Source of the DNA: Cytidiella melzeri
Taxonomy: Eukaryota; Basidiomycota; Agaricomycetes; Polyporales; Irpicaceae
Assembly: GCA_022592445.1 (NCBI GenBank)
Contig: JABYQR010000013.1
Location: 1-64,000 of the forward strand
Length of the DNA: 64,000 bases
Direction: 5' to 3'
The position numbers were made by a program, and so were the translations under genes. Positions 25,207 through 38,074 of this stretch are shown one piece after another. Below the pieces are notes generated by a model. It did no database searches. It saw only the letters and a program-made list of their open reading frames with translations, and had not been told where the DNA came from. Numbering within the stretch: the stretch's first letter is position 1; each line of letters opens with the position of its first letter.

Positions 25207-25338
25207 ATGATTAGTCATCTCACGCTGTACACTCTCGCCAACGGTCTCGGAGCCCTGGCGATGCTCACTGTGGTCCTGTACCACTTCGTAGCCGTTAACT
25301 CGCGCTATCTGACAAAGGAGGGTAGCGTAAAGCGATAG
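25207..25338 (+). CDS. OST4: Oligosaccharyltransferase subunit OST4 (43 residues)
   Basis: This uninterrupted 43-codon frame encodes MISHLTLYTLANGLGA followed by LAMLTVVLYHFVAVNSR. It is a single membrane helix beginning MIS and ending in a YHxxxVNS-type juxtamembrane motif. That matches the tiny OST4 subunit of the ER oligosaccharyltransferase, which stabilises the STT3-OST3/6 module during N-glycosylation. Family members are 30-50 residues, so the length is right. A TTGCAG acceptor-like site sits 13 bases upstream, suggesting an intron in the 5' UTR. It shares a bidirectional promoter with QCR8. Confidence 0.88.
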   Translation: MISHLTLYTLANGLGALAMLTVVLYHFVAVNSRYLTKEGSVKR

Positions 25339-25773
25339 TAAACGGGTTCAGCATGTGTAGCGACATAGTGAGCTACATCTTTAATTAACCTGATTGCAAA
25401 GGGGATTGACACGTCGGCCAGTCCGTGAATCTCAGACGTCTCCCAAGTTACAGTCGTCACTCGTACTTCAACGGTCAGCACTAGCCAGAACCTGCCACAC
25501 GCTTGTATACAATTTCAGGCAATCCATCGTTTGAAACGACAATCTGTTCAGCGTGCTCAAGCCCACCGACGTGTTCTGTCCTTGATAGTCTCACGGCCCA
25601 AGTCTCTCCAACCCATGGTGGAAGAGACGTGAAACATACAGGATGTAGGAGATATATTCAATTGTCAAATAACGATACAGGACAGAGCAAGAGGAATGTA
25701 AGCAATGCAACAATAACAAACAACAAGAATTCCTGAGAGCATAGGGGGAGGATGAGTCGGCGAGCACTGTCCG
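25339..25773. other. Convergent intergenic region
   Basis: This lies between the OST4 (+) and SNF5 (-) 3' ends. Nothing was recognised. Confidence 0.45.
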
Positions 25774-28700
25774 CTATGACTGAACACCCGTTACCCGCGC
25801 AGTCACTTTCTGGCGGTGCTGGCGGTTTTTCAAGTGCACTTCATAATTTTGCAGAGTCTCTCCAGGTCCAGGGGTATACAGCTGTAAGGTAGCAAATGTG
25901 AGCAAAACGCGTGGATTTGAGAAGAGTGGGAGCGTACCTTTCCAGGGCAATCTAGGCACTTAATGCGCCATTCGCGACTGACAGAATTTAGACTTTTACG
26001 CGGTAACAACGCCTCGAACCTGTCGTCCGGATACCGCTCTTGCATCTCGACAATAGCAGCGCCGAGCCATTCTGGCGGAGTCTTTTTTCGAGAAGTTAGA
26101 TTATCATTACACAATCAAAAAAAAGACAACTCACAATACGACCACGAGCAGTTGGAGGTGCAGACGACGTCGCGCTGGGAGTGCCAGGTGTGGCTACCGA
26201 GACGGTATCTGCGGGAGGTTCCGACACAGACTCAGCGGGTCGCGCAGAAGCTTCTATAGATATATTTATAGTTGGCTGAGCCACTGAGCCATTTGTCTTC
26301 ACAACTTGCGCTAGGGGGGCTTCAGATGCACTGGATGCAGTAGACATGGGAGATGCTTGTTGCTCCGTTTGTGCAGACGGAGGGTTCCTGTCTTCGGGAG
26401 CCACAACTATGGATGGTGGAGGTCCACTCACAGTTGAATCTGGTTTCAGCCGTCCGGGAGTTTCAGGTTCTACTGTCGGGGCCTTCGACGAAGGAGCCTC
26501 AACCGCGTGTGAGTGCGGCCGCTTTTTCCTCGAAGCATTCAGCTTTGCCTCCTCCTCTTGACGTTTGAGGTTCTGATGGAACTCCTCAGTCGGGTTGTAC
26601 TCCACCGGACGCGGTCGACGATGCCTATGCCAAAACTTGCCTGGAAAGGCGGTAAAGCAGTGTCAGTCGTATTCTTCGTGAGCTGCAATATTCATACGTA
26701 CCGCAAGGACCGCACTGAGACTTGTCGCCAAGGGGGCCTTTGCGTCGTCCAATAGCGATATTGTCCGGACAGCCGCAATTCGAGCAGTGCCACACTCCAT
26801 CAATACTGTTTGGATGCTGCCCATCCACGTATTCGCGTTCCTTGGCTTCCCTTTCGAGTTCTTTCGCACGCTTAGCGGAAAGAGGCACTCGGGCACCTCG
26901 GTTTTCTGGAGCACTGCTTGGTAATGGCAAATCGTTCTCGATGGGAGGAGGAACAGAAGATGGCTCGGCTGCCGTTGAAGGCGTCGGAGCCTTGACAGTC
27001 GCGCGAGGACCGTAAACAGTGGGGGGTAACGGCGGAGCTTTGATCACTCCCTTCATTTTCTTTTCCTTCTGCTGCTGAAGAGGGGCAGCCTGCACGACAG
27101 GAGTCGTGACAGTCTGCGGCAGAATCGTTGTGCCATTCTCCGAAGCCACCATGTTGGCAATAGTAAGCGAAGCAGCAGCAGCAGCCGCCCGACGAGAAGT
27201 GGGCGCGTTTGCAGCTTGAACCAGAGCAAGCGTAGCAGGGTCGATTTCAGGGAAGCCGATAGCGGGAGTGCGGAAGGTCTTGGGAGGTTCGCGATCTGGG
27301 AGAGCGATGCCTCTTCGGCCACGAGGTGTCTTCCTCTTGCGGCGATTAAGCTCCTTCTCGCGCTCCTTCTCATTGCGCTCAATTTCACTATCGCTCAGGT
27401 AGTTGAACTGGGGAGTGAACGCAATGACCTGGTCCATAGAACGAGCTCCCGTAGACAACGACGGCAGTAAAGACATACGAAGATCGTCATCTTGCACCGC
27501 AGACCCGTCCGAAGGATGACCAACCAGAAACAGTGACTTCTGGAAAAGCTGTACCTGTTCTCGAATAGAGTGCGCAATGGCGGTCCTGTACTGTGCTCAG
27601 TATCTGTTCTACGCAAAGAACCAAGGAATGCTCATGGGTACATACTTGAACTCCCCGCCGAGACCAAGGTCCTTCGCGTACACATCAGCGAATTGCTCCG
27701 GTGCTGGATCAAGACTGTCGATGTCCCATTCAATCTGATCTTCAAGGTGGAACGTGCCGACGATGATGTCCAACTGCAAGATGAGGTCAAGTCACCTTGA
27801 GACCATATCTGAGTAGAACATAAGCCGCACCTTGACCAATATCCTCATCTCCTCCGTACTCAGACTATCGTCCTCCTCAAAGTCGTCCAAGGTCATCGGC
27901 TGCTCTTTCACAACAACAGGCCGTTCCGTGACCTGCATCTGACTATCCGCAGGTTCGTCTTTGACCATCTTCCTGCGCTTCCGACCACGAGAAGCGCCCC
28001 GGTCGTTAGCGAGCTTCGCGAAACCTGGAGCTCTGACAGTAGACCTCCACGATCCCCACCACTCTTCTTCTTCACCTTCGAGCATACCCTTGACGATGAC
28101 ATCTTCAGAAACCTCTGGGACACCACCTTCGTCAATAAGTGCCGTCGAGTGCGCCTTGTAATCACTCAGTTGATCCTGTATGACCTTGGTAATAATGGTA
28201 AGATAGCTCGGTGCCAGGCTATAATCGTCCACGATGGACTGCGCGAAGATCTCTGGTGTGATAATAGGATCTAAAACATGCTTATCAACGATAGACCGAA
28301 ACAACCGACGCAAGTAGCTTTAAATACCATTCAAGTTCCACACAAAAGTGTCCCGCATTTTGTTATGGTCAATATCAAGCTCCAGTCGGATAGGCACAAG
28401 CTGTTCCGGTCGTTCTGCCTCTTCAGCCTTGACAATCCTCGGCCTACAGAGAACGAATGCTCGTCAGCTAAAAAGAGAGTGACTAACAGCCGTAAACCCC
28501 TTTATGACTTACAGCCGGAATCCTTCCCTTCTTCCCACCTTCAGTCTCCTCTGTCTGTCTTCTCTGGAGCCCTTCAACCCAATCACCTCAAACTTGGCAC
28601 CGCGTCTCCTGCCCGCCATCGGATCTTGCATCGGATCCTTCTCCCACCACGCCCTCGACTTCACGATTAGGTCCTTCACATCATCATTAACACGCTCCCG

Positions 28701-30668
28701 CATCTTCTTGAACATCGCCTCGTACTCGCTATCCGCCTTCATCCACGTCTGCACATCCTTGATCTCCTCCTCGGTCAGCGCCGGAATCGTCTGCTCAGAA
28801 TCAATCAGCGGCACAATCTGCACGCGCGTGACTTTCGGGTTCAATGTGACGTTGGCTGGAGGTGGAGGAAGGTGATGCGACACGGAACTAGGAGCCGGAT
28901 TAGATGCAGTGTTGACACCAGGAGCAGACGCAGCGGCAGACGACGCGGTGACGACCGAATTGGCGGAAACCAGCAGGTCCGACGTGGACGAACGAGTGAG
29001 GGGAGGTGCACCGCTCAAAACACTCGTAGAACTCAACTTCCTCTCCATCCCATCCGAAGGCAACCCCATCATCGCGTTAGAACCAGGGCCAAACGGAGAA
29101 TGGATAGAAGGCGGTAGAGAACCTTGCCGAGGCGTAGACGGAAGTTGCGCGTCCATAGGCAACCCAATGCTCGGCGACCCACTCATCGTCGGGGTGCCCA
29201 TGACAGGGTTCATAAGCGGAACATTCCCGACAACACCACCCATGCCCATCCCCATCGCAGAATTCATACTCGTGTTGATGTTCAGGTTCGCAACGTTCTG
29301 GTTACCACCGATGTTCCTCAAGTCGCCGACGCTGCTCTGCCTTGCAAGACCAGGAACACTCTGCATGCCATTCATCCCGTTCATGTCAGCGGGGCCCTGG
29401 CTCTGAGAGCGGGGAAGCACAGGAGGACCCATCATACCACTCGAACCCATACCCATCATGTTCGCGGGATTCATCCCTCCCGGACCACCTGTCATAGCAT
29501 GCATCCTCATATTCATGTTCGCCATCTGCGCGGGATTCACAGCCGGCGGGATAGGCGTCGGACTCATACCCGGCATACGGTTCTGGTTCGGCGGCATCTG
29601 CTGCAGCATCCCTGTGATGTCGCCTTGCTGGCCTCCCAGGTGCTGCTGATGCTGCAAATTCATCTGCTGTCCTGGCCCAAGACCAGGCGTCCCAGGCACC
29701 GGAGTTCCCGAAACCTTTCTTTTTATGCCGATCATGGGTGAACCTGGTGAGTTCGTCGACATAGGAGCTGGGGCGATAGGCGGATACGCCGTACTTGTCG
29801 GCACCTGGATCTGCTGTTGAGGACCGCCAGGCTGTTGCTGCTGCTGTTGCCCCGACTGTCCTTGCGGTCTGAATCCGCTGGCAGTGCCCGGTCGGCTACC
29901 CATCCTATGCTGAGCACTGTGTTGACTCTGAGCTGTCCCTGGCCTCTGGGGTGGAGCGGGACTACCAGCAAGCGGTGTAGATGGCTTTGGCTGTATAGGT
30001 AGGGGAGCTTGGAGTTGCTGTGGTCCACCCTGCATACCCATTGAACTGCTTGCTCTGGGATCAGGTGTACCAGGGCCTCCAGCACCCCCCGTCCCGGGCC
30101 TCGGACTTTGTGCGTGCGACTGCATGAACTGTTGTTGATGCTGAGGAAGCATGCCCATCCCACCTCCGCTGCCTGCCGTCCCAGGTCTCGGCGAAGGCGA
30201 CGGAGCAGTCGTAGGCGGACGAGGCGGAATGGAAGGGGGCGGCATCATCATATTCGTGTTCATCTGCTGCTGCATCATCCCTGAGCCTTGGGGTCCATGG
30301 GGAGTATGCGAGCGCACGGGACTCTGGGCTTGTTGCTGCGCGAACGCCGCTTGGGATTGAGTGGGACTGTGATGACCTTGACCGCTAAGTTGTTGTTGCA
30401 GCGGTCCCGACGAAGATGTCGGTCTGTCAAAGTTCGTTAACTGCTGTTGCTGCAGGTTGCCACCTTGACTGGCGAGCATCTGCATTTGCGCCATCTGGGC
30501 CTGAGTCATGCCTTGCATTCCGCCCATTGGATTTGACATCCCTCGCATGTTCATGTTTCCTCCAGTACCTCCGCCCATTCCGCCCATACCCATGCCTCCC
30601 ATTCCGTTCATGCCTTGCATGCCTCCCATACCACCCATGCCGTCGAGCCCCATGTTGCCATCCAGCAT

Positions 30669-30701
<33 letters not shown>

Positions 30702-31356
30702 TTGTTGACGTTGCTGCTGGAACCGCGCATTGAGGACTAATCGTTGCATGGTTTTCGCTCTCTCGTCGGGTGGCATCATGTTCAGCTGCTGCATCTGAGC
30801 AGGCGAGAAAAAGTTCTGCATGTTGAGCATGTTCATTGGCATGTTGGCATTGGGACCTTGCATGTTCGGGTTGTTGGAGAGCGCGGAAGGATTTATCGAC
30901 GTTGACTGAGCATGCTGGATGGACGGCGAGCTGACGCCTTGTGAGCCTGTGGTTTGACATCAGCGCGATAGCATGGGGCGAAGAACAGCGACGAACCAGT
31001 TGAGCCGCTGGTTAAAGCTTGCGGGTTGATGCTACCCATTCCACCGAGTCCGCTCATACCGCTCATGCCACCCATACCCATCATTCCGTTCATGCCTCCT
31101 CCACCCATGCCGTTGACGTTGTGTCCCGACGACATGAGCTGAGCGGGGTTAATGCCTCCCATTCCACCACCAGTGCCCGGCCGCTGCTGCATCTGACTCT
31201 GCTGATTGAATATCTGCTGGGGGGTGAACTGGTTGCCTCCGCCTCCTCGACCATTCATGCTCATACCACCCATTCCGCCACCACCCATCTGATTCATGAG
31301 CGCCTGAGGGTTTACACCCATTGGGCCAGCTCCTCCTCCTGCACCATTACCTTGCT

Positions 31357-31388
<32 letters not shown>

Positions 31389-31651
31389 TGGTGATATGCC
31401 TGTAACATGTGAGGATTCATCGTCCCTGAACCTCCTCCTCCTTGACCACCACCACCACCACCACCACCCATGCCCATGCCGGCGGTATTGTACTTTGCGG
31501 CGAGCATTTGCTGGAGTTGCTGCTGCTGATTCGCGTTTATGGCGTTCATGTTGTTGATACCGTTTGAATTGACATTGTTCATCTGGCTGTACTGTTGAAA
31601 GTTTGCGAGGATGGGCTGGTTGGTGCCATGTTGTCCCGACTGGCCATTCAT
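25774..31651 (-). CDS. SNF5: SNF5/SMARCB1 subunit of SWI/SNF chromatin remodeller
   Basis: SNF5 is a core subunit that helps the remodeller engage the nucleosome. The first two exons (31651-30997 and 30946-28513) encode about 1,030 residues rich in Gln, Met, Gly, Asn and Pro, including two poly-Gln runs. The N-terminal exon ends STG and continues SQGVSSPS across a GT-AG intron, so both halves form one protein. The SNF5 domain follows with its two repeats: LVPIRLELDIDHNKMRDTF and DPIITPEIFAQSIVDDY, then LEDQIEWDIDS and FKTAIAHSIREQ. Next come the conserved RGIALPDREPPKTFRTPAIG and a GATA-type zinc finger (WHCSNCG...CGPCGKFWH). The C-terminal exons end at 25774. A GATA finger behind the SNF5 domain is known in several fungi. 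Total length is roughly 1,650-1,700 residues. Confidence 0.93.
30669..30720 (-). repeat. CAG/CAA repeat encoding poly-Gln in SNF5
   Basis: There is an almost pure run of CTG/TTG on the plus strand, interrupted by one ACG (Arg). It encodes about 17 glutamines and is likely length-polymorphic. Confidence 0.9.
31352..31391 (-). repeat. Second CAG/CAA poly-Gln repeat in SNF5
   Basis: There are thirteen consecutive CTG/TTG triplets on the plus strand, coding for glutamines in the N-terminal exon. Confidence 0.9.
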
Positions 31652-33118
31652 TCCCGACGGGTGAGATTAAGTTTGTAGAGTATGGGGAAGCGGTGGAATG
31701 CGCGTCAAGTCGACTCCAGCTGGAGACGGACGAGCGTTGTGAACGTCCTGTGGGCGCGACATGTCAGCAAAACCGTCTTGCAGTGCAAGAGGCGAGAATG
31801 GCGAATGCCAGTGAGGTGGAGAGAGGAAAGGGGAGAGAGATTGCTTACGTGAAATTCGTGAATGGGAAGGTAGGCCGGGAAAGGGGTTCTATTGGCGGGA
31901 ACAGTGAGTAACATGCATGCAGCAGGGGGACGAAGGGGCGAGACACGTGGGAGAGACCACGTGATGAGCTGGCAAACAGAGGCTGGGGGGAGGGAGAGGC
32001 ATGGTGGGGCATGGGCACGGAGGGGGCAGATGGCGGGGCGAGAGGAGAAAAGATAGGACTTACTGCAGACGTCGGGGGAGAGACGTGTTTGGGGAGCGTC
32101 GGGGAGAGCGGGGAAAGACGGGACAGGGTAGGGAGAGCGGGGCTGGAGACCGACGGCAGGCTGGAAAAGGGAATGGGGACGGCTGGTTCGCCCGACGGTA
32201 AGCGACGGAGAGAGTGGAGACGGCGACACGAGTTGAGGTCGAGCTGCCGTGGGACGAAAAGGCAAGGATAATATTCGAATTCAGGGGGAGAATAGGCTGT
32301 CGATTGGGCTGTGGTATCTGATGAATCTCTGAGGGAAAGACTCCGGTCTCTTTTTCCGCACGACGCTCGATTCCAACAGCCTTTGCGAACACAGTTTAGA
32401 GCCGCTCTGCGCTGTCCAAGACTCGGAAGATTCGCTTTTCGCTGGGTGAGATTCAGAGAGCAATCACGCTCCGTGACACCACCACCCAGAAAGTAACACC
32501 CGTCACGGCGTCTCATGTCACACATCCCGCCGCCGCCATCCCACACCCAGTGCACAACGTCCGCCACGGTATCGAGCATCGCATTACCGACGCAGAAACA
32601 CGCAGCGGACAGTACCCGGGTAATCTCAGATGGGGGATGGGGCGTCTCACAGCGTCACTCCGAGCGATCTGTAATCTCCCTGGAATCTTGTCTCCTCTGC
32701 GTGTGGCTGCAAACTTGCTCTACGCGCTGCCGCCTTTGGCACGGCTCTCAGACATTCATGCGAGATGGCCACCCGTCTAGTGCCTATAAGGAATTGCGTT
32801 TGGTGGGCAATGTCGGAAACACAGTCAATGTTTCAGGTATTTACGGTCAATGGAGGAACTTGTACTCTAGCGAATTGTAGCAAAATTCGAAAAACTATCC
32901 CAGCGTGTATGATGCTCCCCACGAACGAGTTTAAGCAACAATTTGAGGATATTGACATCGACGAGCCGATCGCGATCTCACAATTACCGAGCACGCAGAA
33001 TCACATGTCGACGGGTCTCTACCATCATGTCCTTCGTCCCGATCGAATGTCACCAACCACTCACTTACTTTGACTTTAAACCACTACGGCCTCTGAAATT
33101 GCCCATGCTACCTCAGGC
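31652..33118. other. Divergent intergenic region between SNF5 and the ABCD gene
   Basis: About 1.5 kb, with a strongly purine-rich plus strand near 31800-32230 (GGGGAGA-type words). Long open frames here are low in complexity (Ser/Pro-rich on the minus strand) and show no conserved motif. I read it as promoter and 5'-UTR sequence of SNF5 plus the ABCD promoter. Confidence 0.55.
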
Positions 33119-35923
33119 ATGTCTTCCTTGACTACGAATTACGCCCTGCTTTCAGCGGCGGTCTCGCAGCAGCGACGCCCACTGGTTATCACCTTCGCCG
33201 TCCTTCTACTACTGAGATCCCGTCTCCTCGAGCTCCCTCAAGAAGCTCTGGCAAAGGCGTTCGCCAGGAAAGGGTCGATAGGGAACCTCTCTTCTGAAGA
33301 ACTCACCCAAGCGTTGCAGCAGCTATACGTCAAGGAACCTGACGGCAGCAAGACGTTGCTAGTCCCATATCAGTACGGCATATCCAAGGTACGATTACAT
33401 CGTCATGCTAGAAAGATCTTGCTAAATGGTCGTCTCAAAACGCTAGGTTCCTATAATATCCACCACGACATCCCAACTGGCGGATGACGCTAAACGTTTC
33501 CCACCAATACCATCAACACACAAGCCTAGTCTCGACAAAACATCCCTGCAACAACTGAGTGCCATACTTAGAATCGCTTTCCGTTCATGGCACTCGAAGG
33601 AATCCGCCATCATTACTCTCCACTCGTTTTTCTTAGTTTTGCGCACAGTTCTGAGCATCGCAGTAGCGAGACTCGATGGCCGTCTCGTTCGCGATATAGT
33701 CAGCGCAGACGGGAAAGGGTTCTTGAAGGGTCTCGGGCTGTGGTTTGCGCTCGCGATACCCAGCACATACACAAACACCATGGTTTGTGTTGGATTCGAC
33801 CGTCTCGCGTATAACTCGTTAACGCACATCCCACAGATCCACCACCTCCAGGCGAAATTGTCTCTCCGACTTCGTACGCGTTTGACGCGTTATACCCACG
33901 ATTTGTACCTATCATCTGCGCCCGACCTTCGATACTACCGTGTCGGACAAGAAGGAGGGCTTGAGGGCGTAGACCAGTACATCACGTCGGACATCTCAGC
34001 GTTCTGCGACGCGTTCTCACAAGTCTAGTAAGCAAGACTTCACATAACTGCAGAACATAAAGTGCTGATTTGAGCCTAGCGGAAACGTCCTCAAACCCTC
34101 CCTTGACCTCCTGCTCTTCACCTCCCAGCTTTCACGTACACTCGGTGTGCGCGGTACAGTCCTACTCTTTGTCAACTATTATGTAACGGCGCGCATACTC
34201 CGTGCTGTAACACCCGCGTTTGGGCGTCTGGCCGCTGTAGAAGCCAGACTGGAGGGCGAGTATCGCGCTGGGATGGGAAGAGTAGGAAGAGATAGTGAGG
34301 AGGTCGCGTTCTACAACGGTGGATCTAGAGAGAGGGACATCCTCTGGAGAGCGTATCTGAGGCTAATAAAGCACATCAACTCAATCTACAAGGCGAAACC
34401 AAGCATTCTTTGTTTATGTCTGACAAATGCTGACGTGACTTGTCGCATAGATCCGGATCGCCTACGAATGGACGGAGGACTATGTGATCAAGTACCTCTG
34501 GAGTGCAGCAGGCTACGGATTGATCTCCATTCCTGTGTTGCTTACCCGTAGGAATCGAAGCGTGGGCGTACAAGCACCTTCTCCACATGGAGAGCGAACG
34601 AATGACGAGGTTGCAAATCGCACTGAAAGTACGTTCATTCGCAAAGTAACATATCTAGCTTAGCGGTAGTTGATCTACCGCTCTTGCAGCCTACATATCA
34701 TCGAGACGTCTACTTCTGTCCTTGGCGGACGCCGGTGGGCGACTGATGTACGCCTACAAAGATCTTCTTGAGCTTGCAGGCCTCACAACGCGTCTGTACA
34801 CCTTATTGTCAACACTTCACGGCCTCAAACCACTCCCTACCATCACCCCATCAACACAACCACCACCACTCATCATGACCACATCTTCAGTTTCGTCGCC
34901 CGCGACGGACCGCCCAACCGACGCAGACAAAGTAGAGCTCTCTCACGTCGATGTCTCCGTCCCACAAAGCATCGTGACCACCAACGTCCCGCTCATTCTC
35001 GTCCGCGACCTCTCTCTTTCTCTCAAACCCGGCGATCACCTTATGATTACCGGAAGCAATGGTGTCGGCAAAACGAGCGTTGCACGGGTCATTGCTGGTT
35101 TATGGGCAGGGCGTTCCTACACCTCCAAACTTGCATCATCCTCCTCCTCCTCGGTCTTCCGCCCGCCAGGGAAGAAAGGCGTGTTTGTCGTGCCGCAGAG
35201 GAGCTACATGGTTTCAGGGAGTTTGTTGGACCAGGTGATCTACCCGGATTCGTATGCGGAGTTTGTGGAGAGTGGGAGGGGGGTGGAGGAGTTGAAGGGG
35301 ATTTTGGAGGCGGTGAGTTTGGGGTATTTGCCAGATAGGGAGGGAGGCTGGTTTACGAGGAAGGAGTGGAGGGATGTGTTGAGTGGGGGTGAGAAGCAGA
35401 GGGTGCGTTTCGGTCCTTTAGTAAATATAATGTGAGTTACTGATGACCGCGCTGTAGATGGCCATGGCAAGAGTCTTTTATCATAAGCCCAAGTTTGCTG
35501 TCCTCGATGGTACGTTTTCATCTGGCATTCGAACGATGTCTATTGCTGACGCGTTGGTGCAGAATGTACGAGTGCTGTCTCGAGCGACGTGGAAGGGCGC
35601 ATGTATGAGCACGCCAAGTCACTTGGTATAACTCTGATCACCATCTCACTCCGGTACGTCCTATGCTTGCAAGCGTAGACTATACCTTTGAACCTCACTT
35701 CGCAAATTCTACCAGACTATCACTCGCAAAGTTCCATACGCAGCTACTTACTATCAACGGCGACGTGAACGGCTCGTGGATTCTTTCTCAGGTCGGCACG
35801 GCAGAAGAGAGGATGGGACTGGACAGGGAGATTGTTGCGATTGAGGAGAGGCTGTCTGAGGTAGAGGGATGGGAGAAGAAGGTGAAGGAGTTGACGAAGG
35901 CGTTGAGTGCTCAGGATGTTTAA
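33119..35923 (+). CDS. Peroxisomal ABC half-transporter (ABCD / PXA type)
   Basis: ABCD proteins import long-chain acyl-CoA into peroxisomes as dimers. The N-terminal membrane domain has LVITFAVLLLLRSRLL and the family's EEVAFYNGGSRERDILWR loop (EAA-like). The ATPase domain follows the membrane domain, the D-family order. It shows Walker A GSNGVGKTS, the Q-loop VVPQRSYM, signature LSGGEKQR and Walker B AVLDECTSA, the last joined across an intron. Unusually, where the family has ISHRPSLWKFH the sequence reads ISLRLSLAKFH, so the switch histidine is Leu (35649-35651). The start at 33119 gives MSSLTTNYALL. The gene ends at TAA 35921-35923. Several short introns are present. Whether this is the PXA1 or PXA2 partner is unclear. 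Confidence 0.92.
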
Positions 35924-36164
35924 AGGATTTTGTAGAGGAGCATTCTGACGGCTTATGCTATACAGTCTGAAGTATCATTTCTCTGTCATTAATCTCGCTC
36001 TGAGTTTCTTTGTCACGGATTTCGAAATTCAAGTTTGCGGCTGTAATTATGGGCGTTTATCATTCTTCTTTAGGCTATCGAGAAAGTTTCGCTGTTGTTG
36101 CATTGCACGACGACCTCGACTACAATCAACGCGGCTTCACAACCCGTCTTCAACTCGAATCAAT

Positions 36165-37884
36165 ATGGCAAAGGAATCGAAGCAAGGGGGTCCCTCGCTG
36201 GCGACCAAAAAAAAGAACGAAAAATCCCTTATAGGCGCACCTTCACAGCGTTCCCAGTCGAGTCGCAAAGGAAAGAAGGCGTGGAGGAAGAATATCGACA
36301 TTGATGAGGTCGAGCAAGGCTTGGAGGAGATGAGAACGGAGGAAAGGGTGACGGGGTATGTGATTCTCACCTCGACTACCCATTGAGCATTTGATCTGAA
36401 CCTTGGTAGGTCTACGCTGCAAAACAAAAAAGACGAAGACCTGTTCCAAGTTGACGTTACCGGGGATGAACAAGGTGATAGTGCTGGACATAATTGTTTA
36501 TTTTATATATGCAGTGTACGTTGTTGACCTTTAAGTCTTCCAGTCCGCCGAAGGCTGCCCAAAGTCTCACTCTCGCAACTCACGTCCACCAAGATCCTCG
36601 CACAGCGATCTGCTGTTCCAGCTGTAGCAACACGCGCAACGTCCGGACAGTCACTCAAGCGCAAGAAACTTTCACACGAAGAAAAGGACAGGCTGCTGAG
36701 GATAGGCAAGCGGCCGCGCCACGGACCGTTTAATGCAGTCATGGACCATACCGAGCCTGGGGCAGGGAGCGCGCTGATGGAAGTCACAGAGGCGGTGAAG
36801 CAAAGCGGGAAATACGATGTGTGGGAGGATGAGGATGTCCAGATGGACGATGAGAATGCGCCGAACAAGAAACCACCCGTTAAGGTGAGTCGCTCTCCCG
36901 GCTCTCAGTACATGAAGGATATTCATGTCAGATAACACTTGAAGCCCCCACCGATACCTCACCCCAGAGAGCACATAGAACTGTCTGCTGTCCCACCCCC
37001 TCACGAAGGTACATCGTACAATCCACCTGCGACAGCCCACCAAGATCTTTTACGCACCGCACATGAGAGAGAAGAACGTCGGGTGAGAGAGGCGGAGGAG
37101 CTCGCCAGGACGAAGGAGAAAATCATACAAGCACGGAAGGTTACAGCAGAGGACGCGGGTGTTGTAGGCGTAGCAATAGGTATGACCGTTCAGGAGGTCA
37201 AAGATGACGAGGATCTGGTGGAAGAAGGCCAGGAAGGTGTTTTAGCTGCGAAGAAATTGCCGGAGAGGAAGACTAAAAAGGAGAGGCGGAAGGCGGAGAA
37301 GCGACAGGCAGAGGTGTGTGAATGTACCCTTTCGAAAACTCTGCGTCTGTCTCATCTCACTATATTCAAGAAACGTGCCCTCGCTGAGAAAGCGGCTGCG
37401 AAACGGTTCCTTGCGTCCGTCCACGGAGCCAAGTCGCTAAGAAAAACGCTGAGCAAGGATGCGGCGCATAGAGAACGCATTCGCCTTGAGCAACACCAGC
37501 TAGCATTACAAGAGAAACTGAAGAAGGGTCTTGCGGGACAACGCCTGGGTAAGCACATCGTGCCTGAAGGCGAAGTTGACGTACAGCTGGGCGAAGACCT
37601 TAGCGAGAGCTTTCGGGCGATAAAGGTTCGTATCACATATCCTTAATCATTTACGATGCTAAGTCAAATGGCACGAAAGCCGGAAGGCAACTTGTTCAAG
37701 GACCGTTTCCTGAGCATGCAACAACGCGCTCTGATCGAACCTCGAGTCCCGGTATTGTAAGTTGCACCATCAAGTTGTGTGTTCTCTGTTTCGAACTCAC
37801 ATCTCTTCCTGCAGGCCTACAAAGCGAAAACTCAAACTCAAGGAATACGAGAAGCACGCGTACAAACGATTCGACCGAGAATAA
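36165..37884 (+). CDS. NOP53: Ribosome biogenesis factor NOP53
   Basis: NOP53 (GLTSCR2/PICT1) recruits the exosome and Mtr4 to the maturing 60S subunit in the nucleolus. The start at 36165 gives MAKESKQGGPSL. KGKKAWRKNIDIDEVEQGLE, the family N-terminal box, follows. Downstream are RKKLSHEEKDRLLRI, a long basic/acidic coiled coil (KERRKAEKRQAE, KRALAEKAAAKRFL) and the conserved end LFKDRFLSMQQRALIEPRVP then KEYEKHAYKRFD. The stop at 37882-37884 follows two codons later. About six short introns are present. It sits 241 bases downstream of the ABCD gene on the same strand and converges with CSN1. Confidence 0.92.
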
Positions 37885-38074
37885 GAGTGACCATCGGGCT
37901 AGCTTTCAAGTGCTCTTGTTTCTCAACTATACTATCTTCTTTCGGTGCTCATCTCATCACATTGTTTGGGACCACTACATCTCCACAGAAATTCAGTCGC
38001 GCATGTCCCAGTCCTACAAATACAAAATCATGCCGTCGTACGCGCAAGAACGTCAGTCACCATATAGCAGAATT

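Noticed and set aside
28872..30733. Many His/Arg- or Pro-rich frames opposite SNF5
   Set aside because: They are antisense shadows of the repetitive Gln/Met/Gly coding sequence.
28509..30863. Separate Q-rich gene distinct from SNF5
   Set aside because: The frame continues through good introns at both ends into the N-terminal exon and the SNF5 domain.
31845..32579. Long open frame on the minus strand upstream of SNF5
   Set aside because: Ser/Pro-rich low-complexity translation of a purine-rich tract, with no conserved motif; better explained as promoter or 5' UTR.
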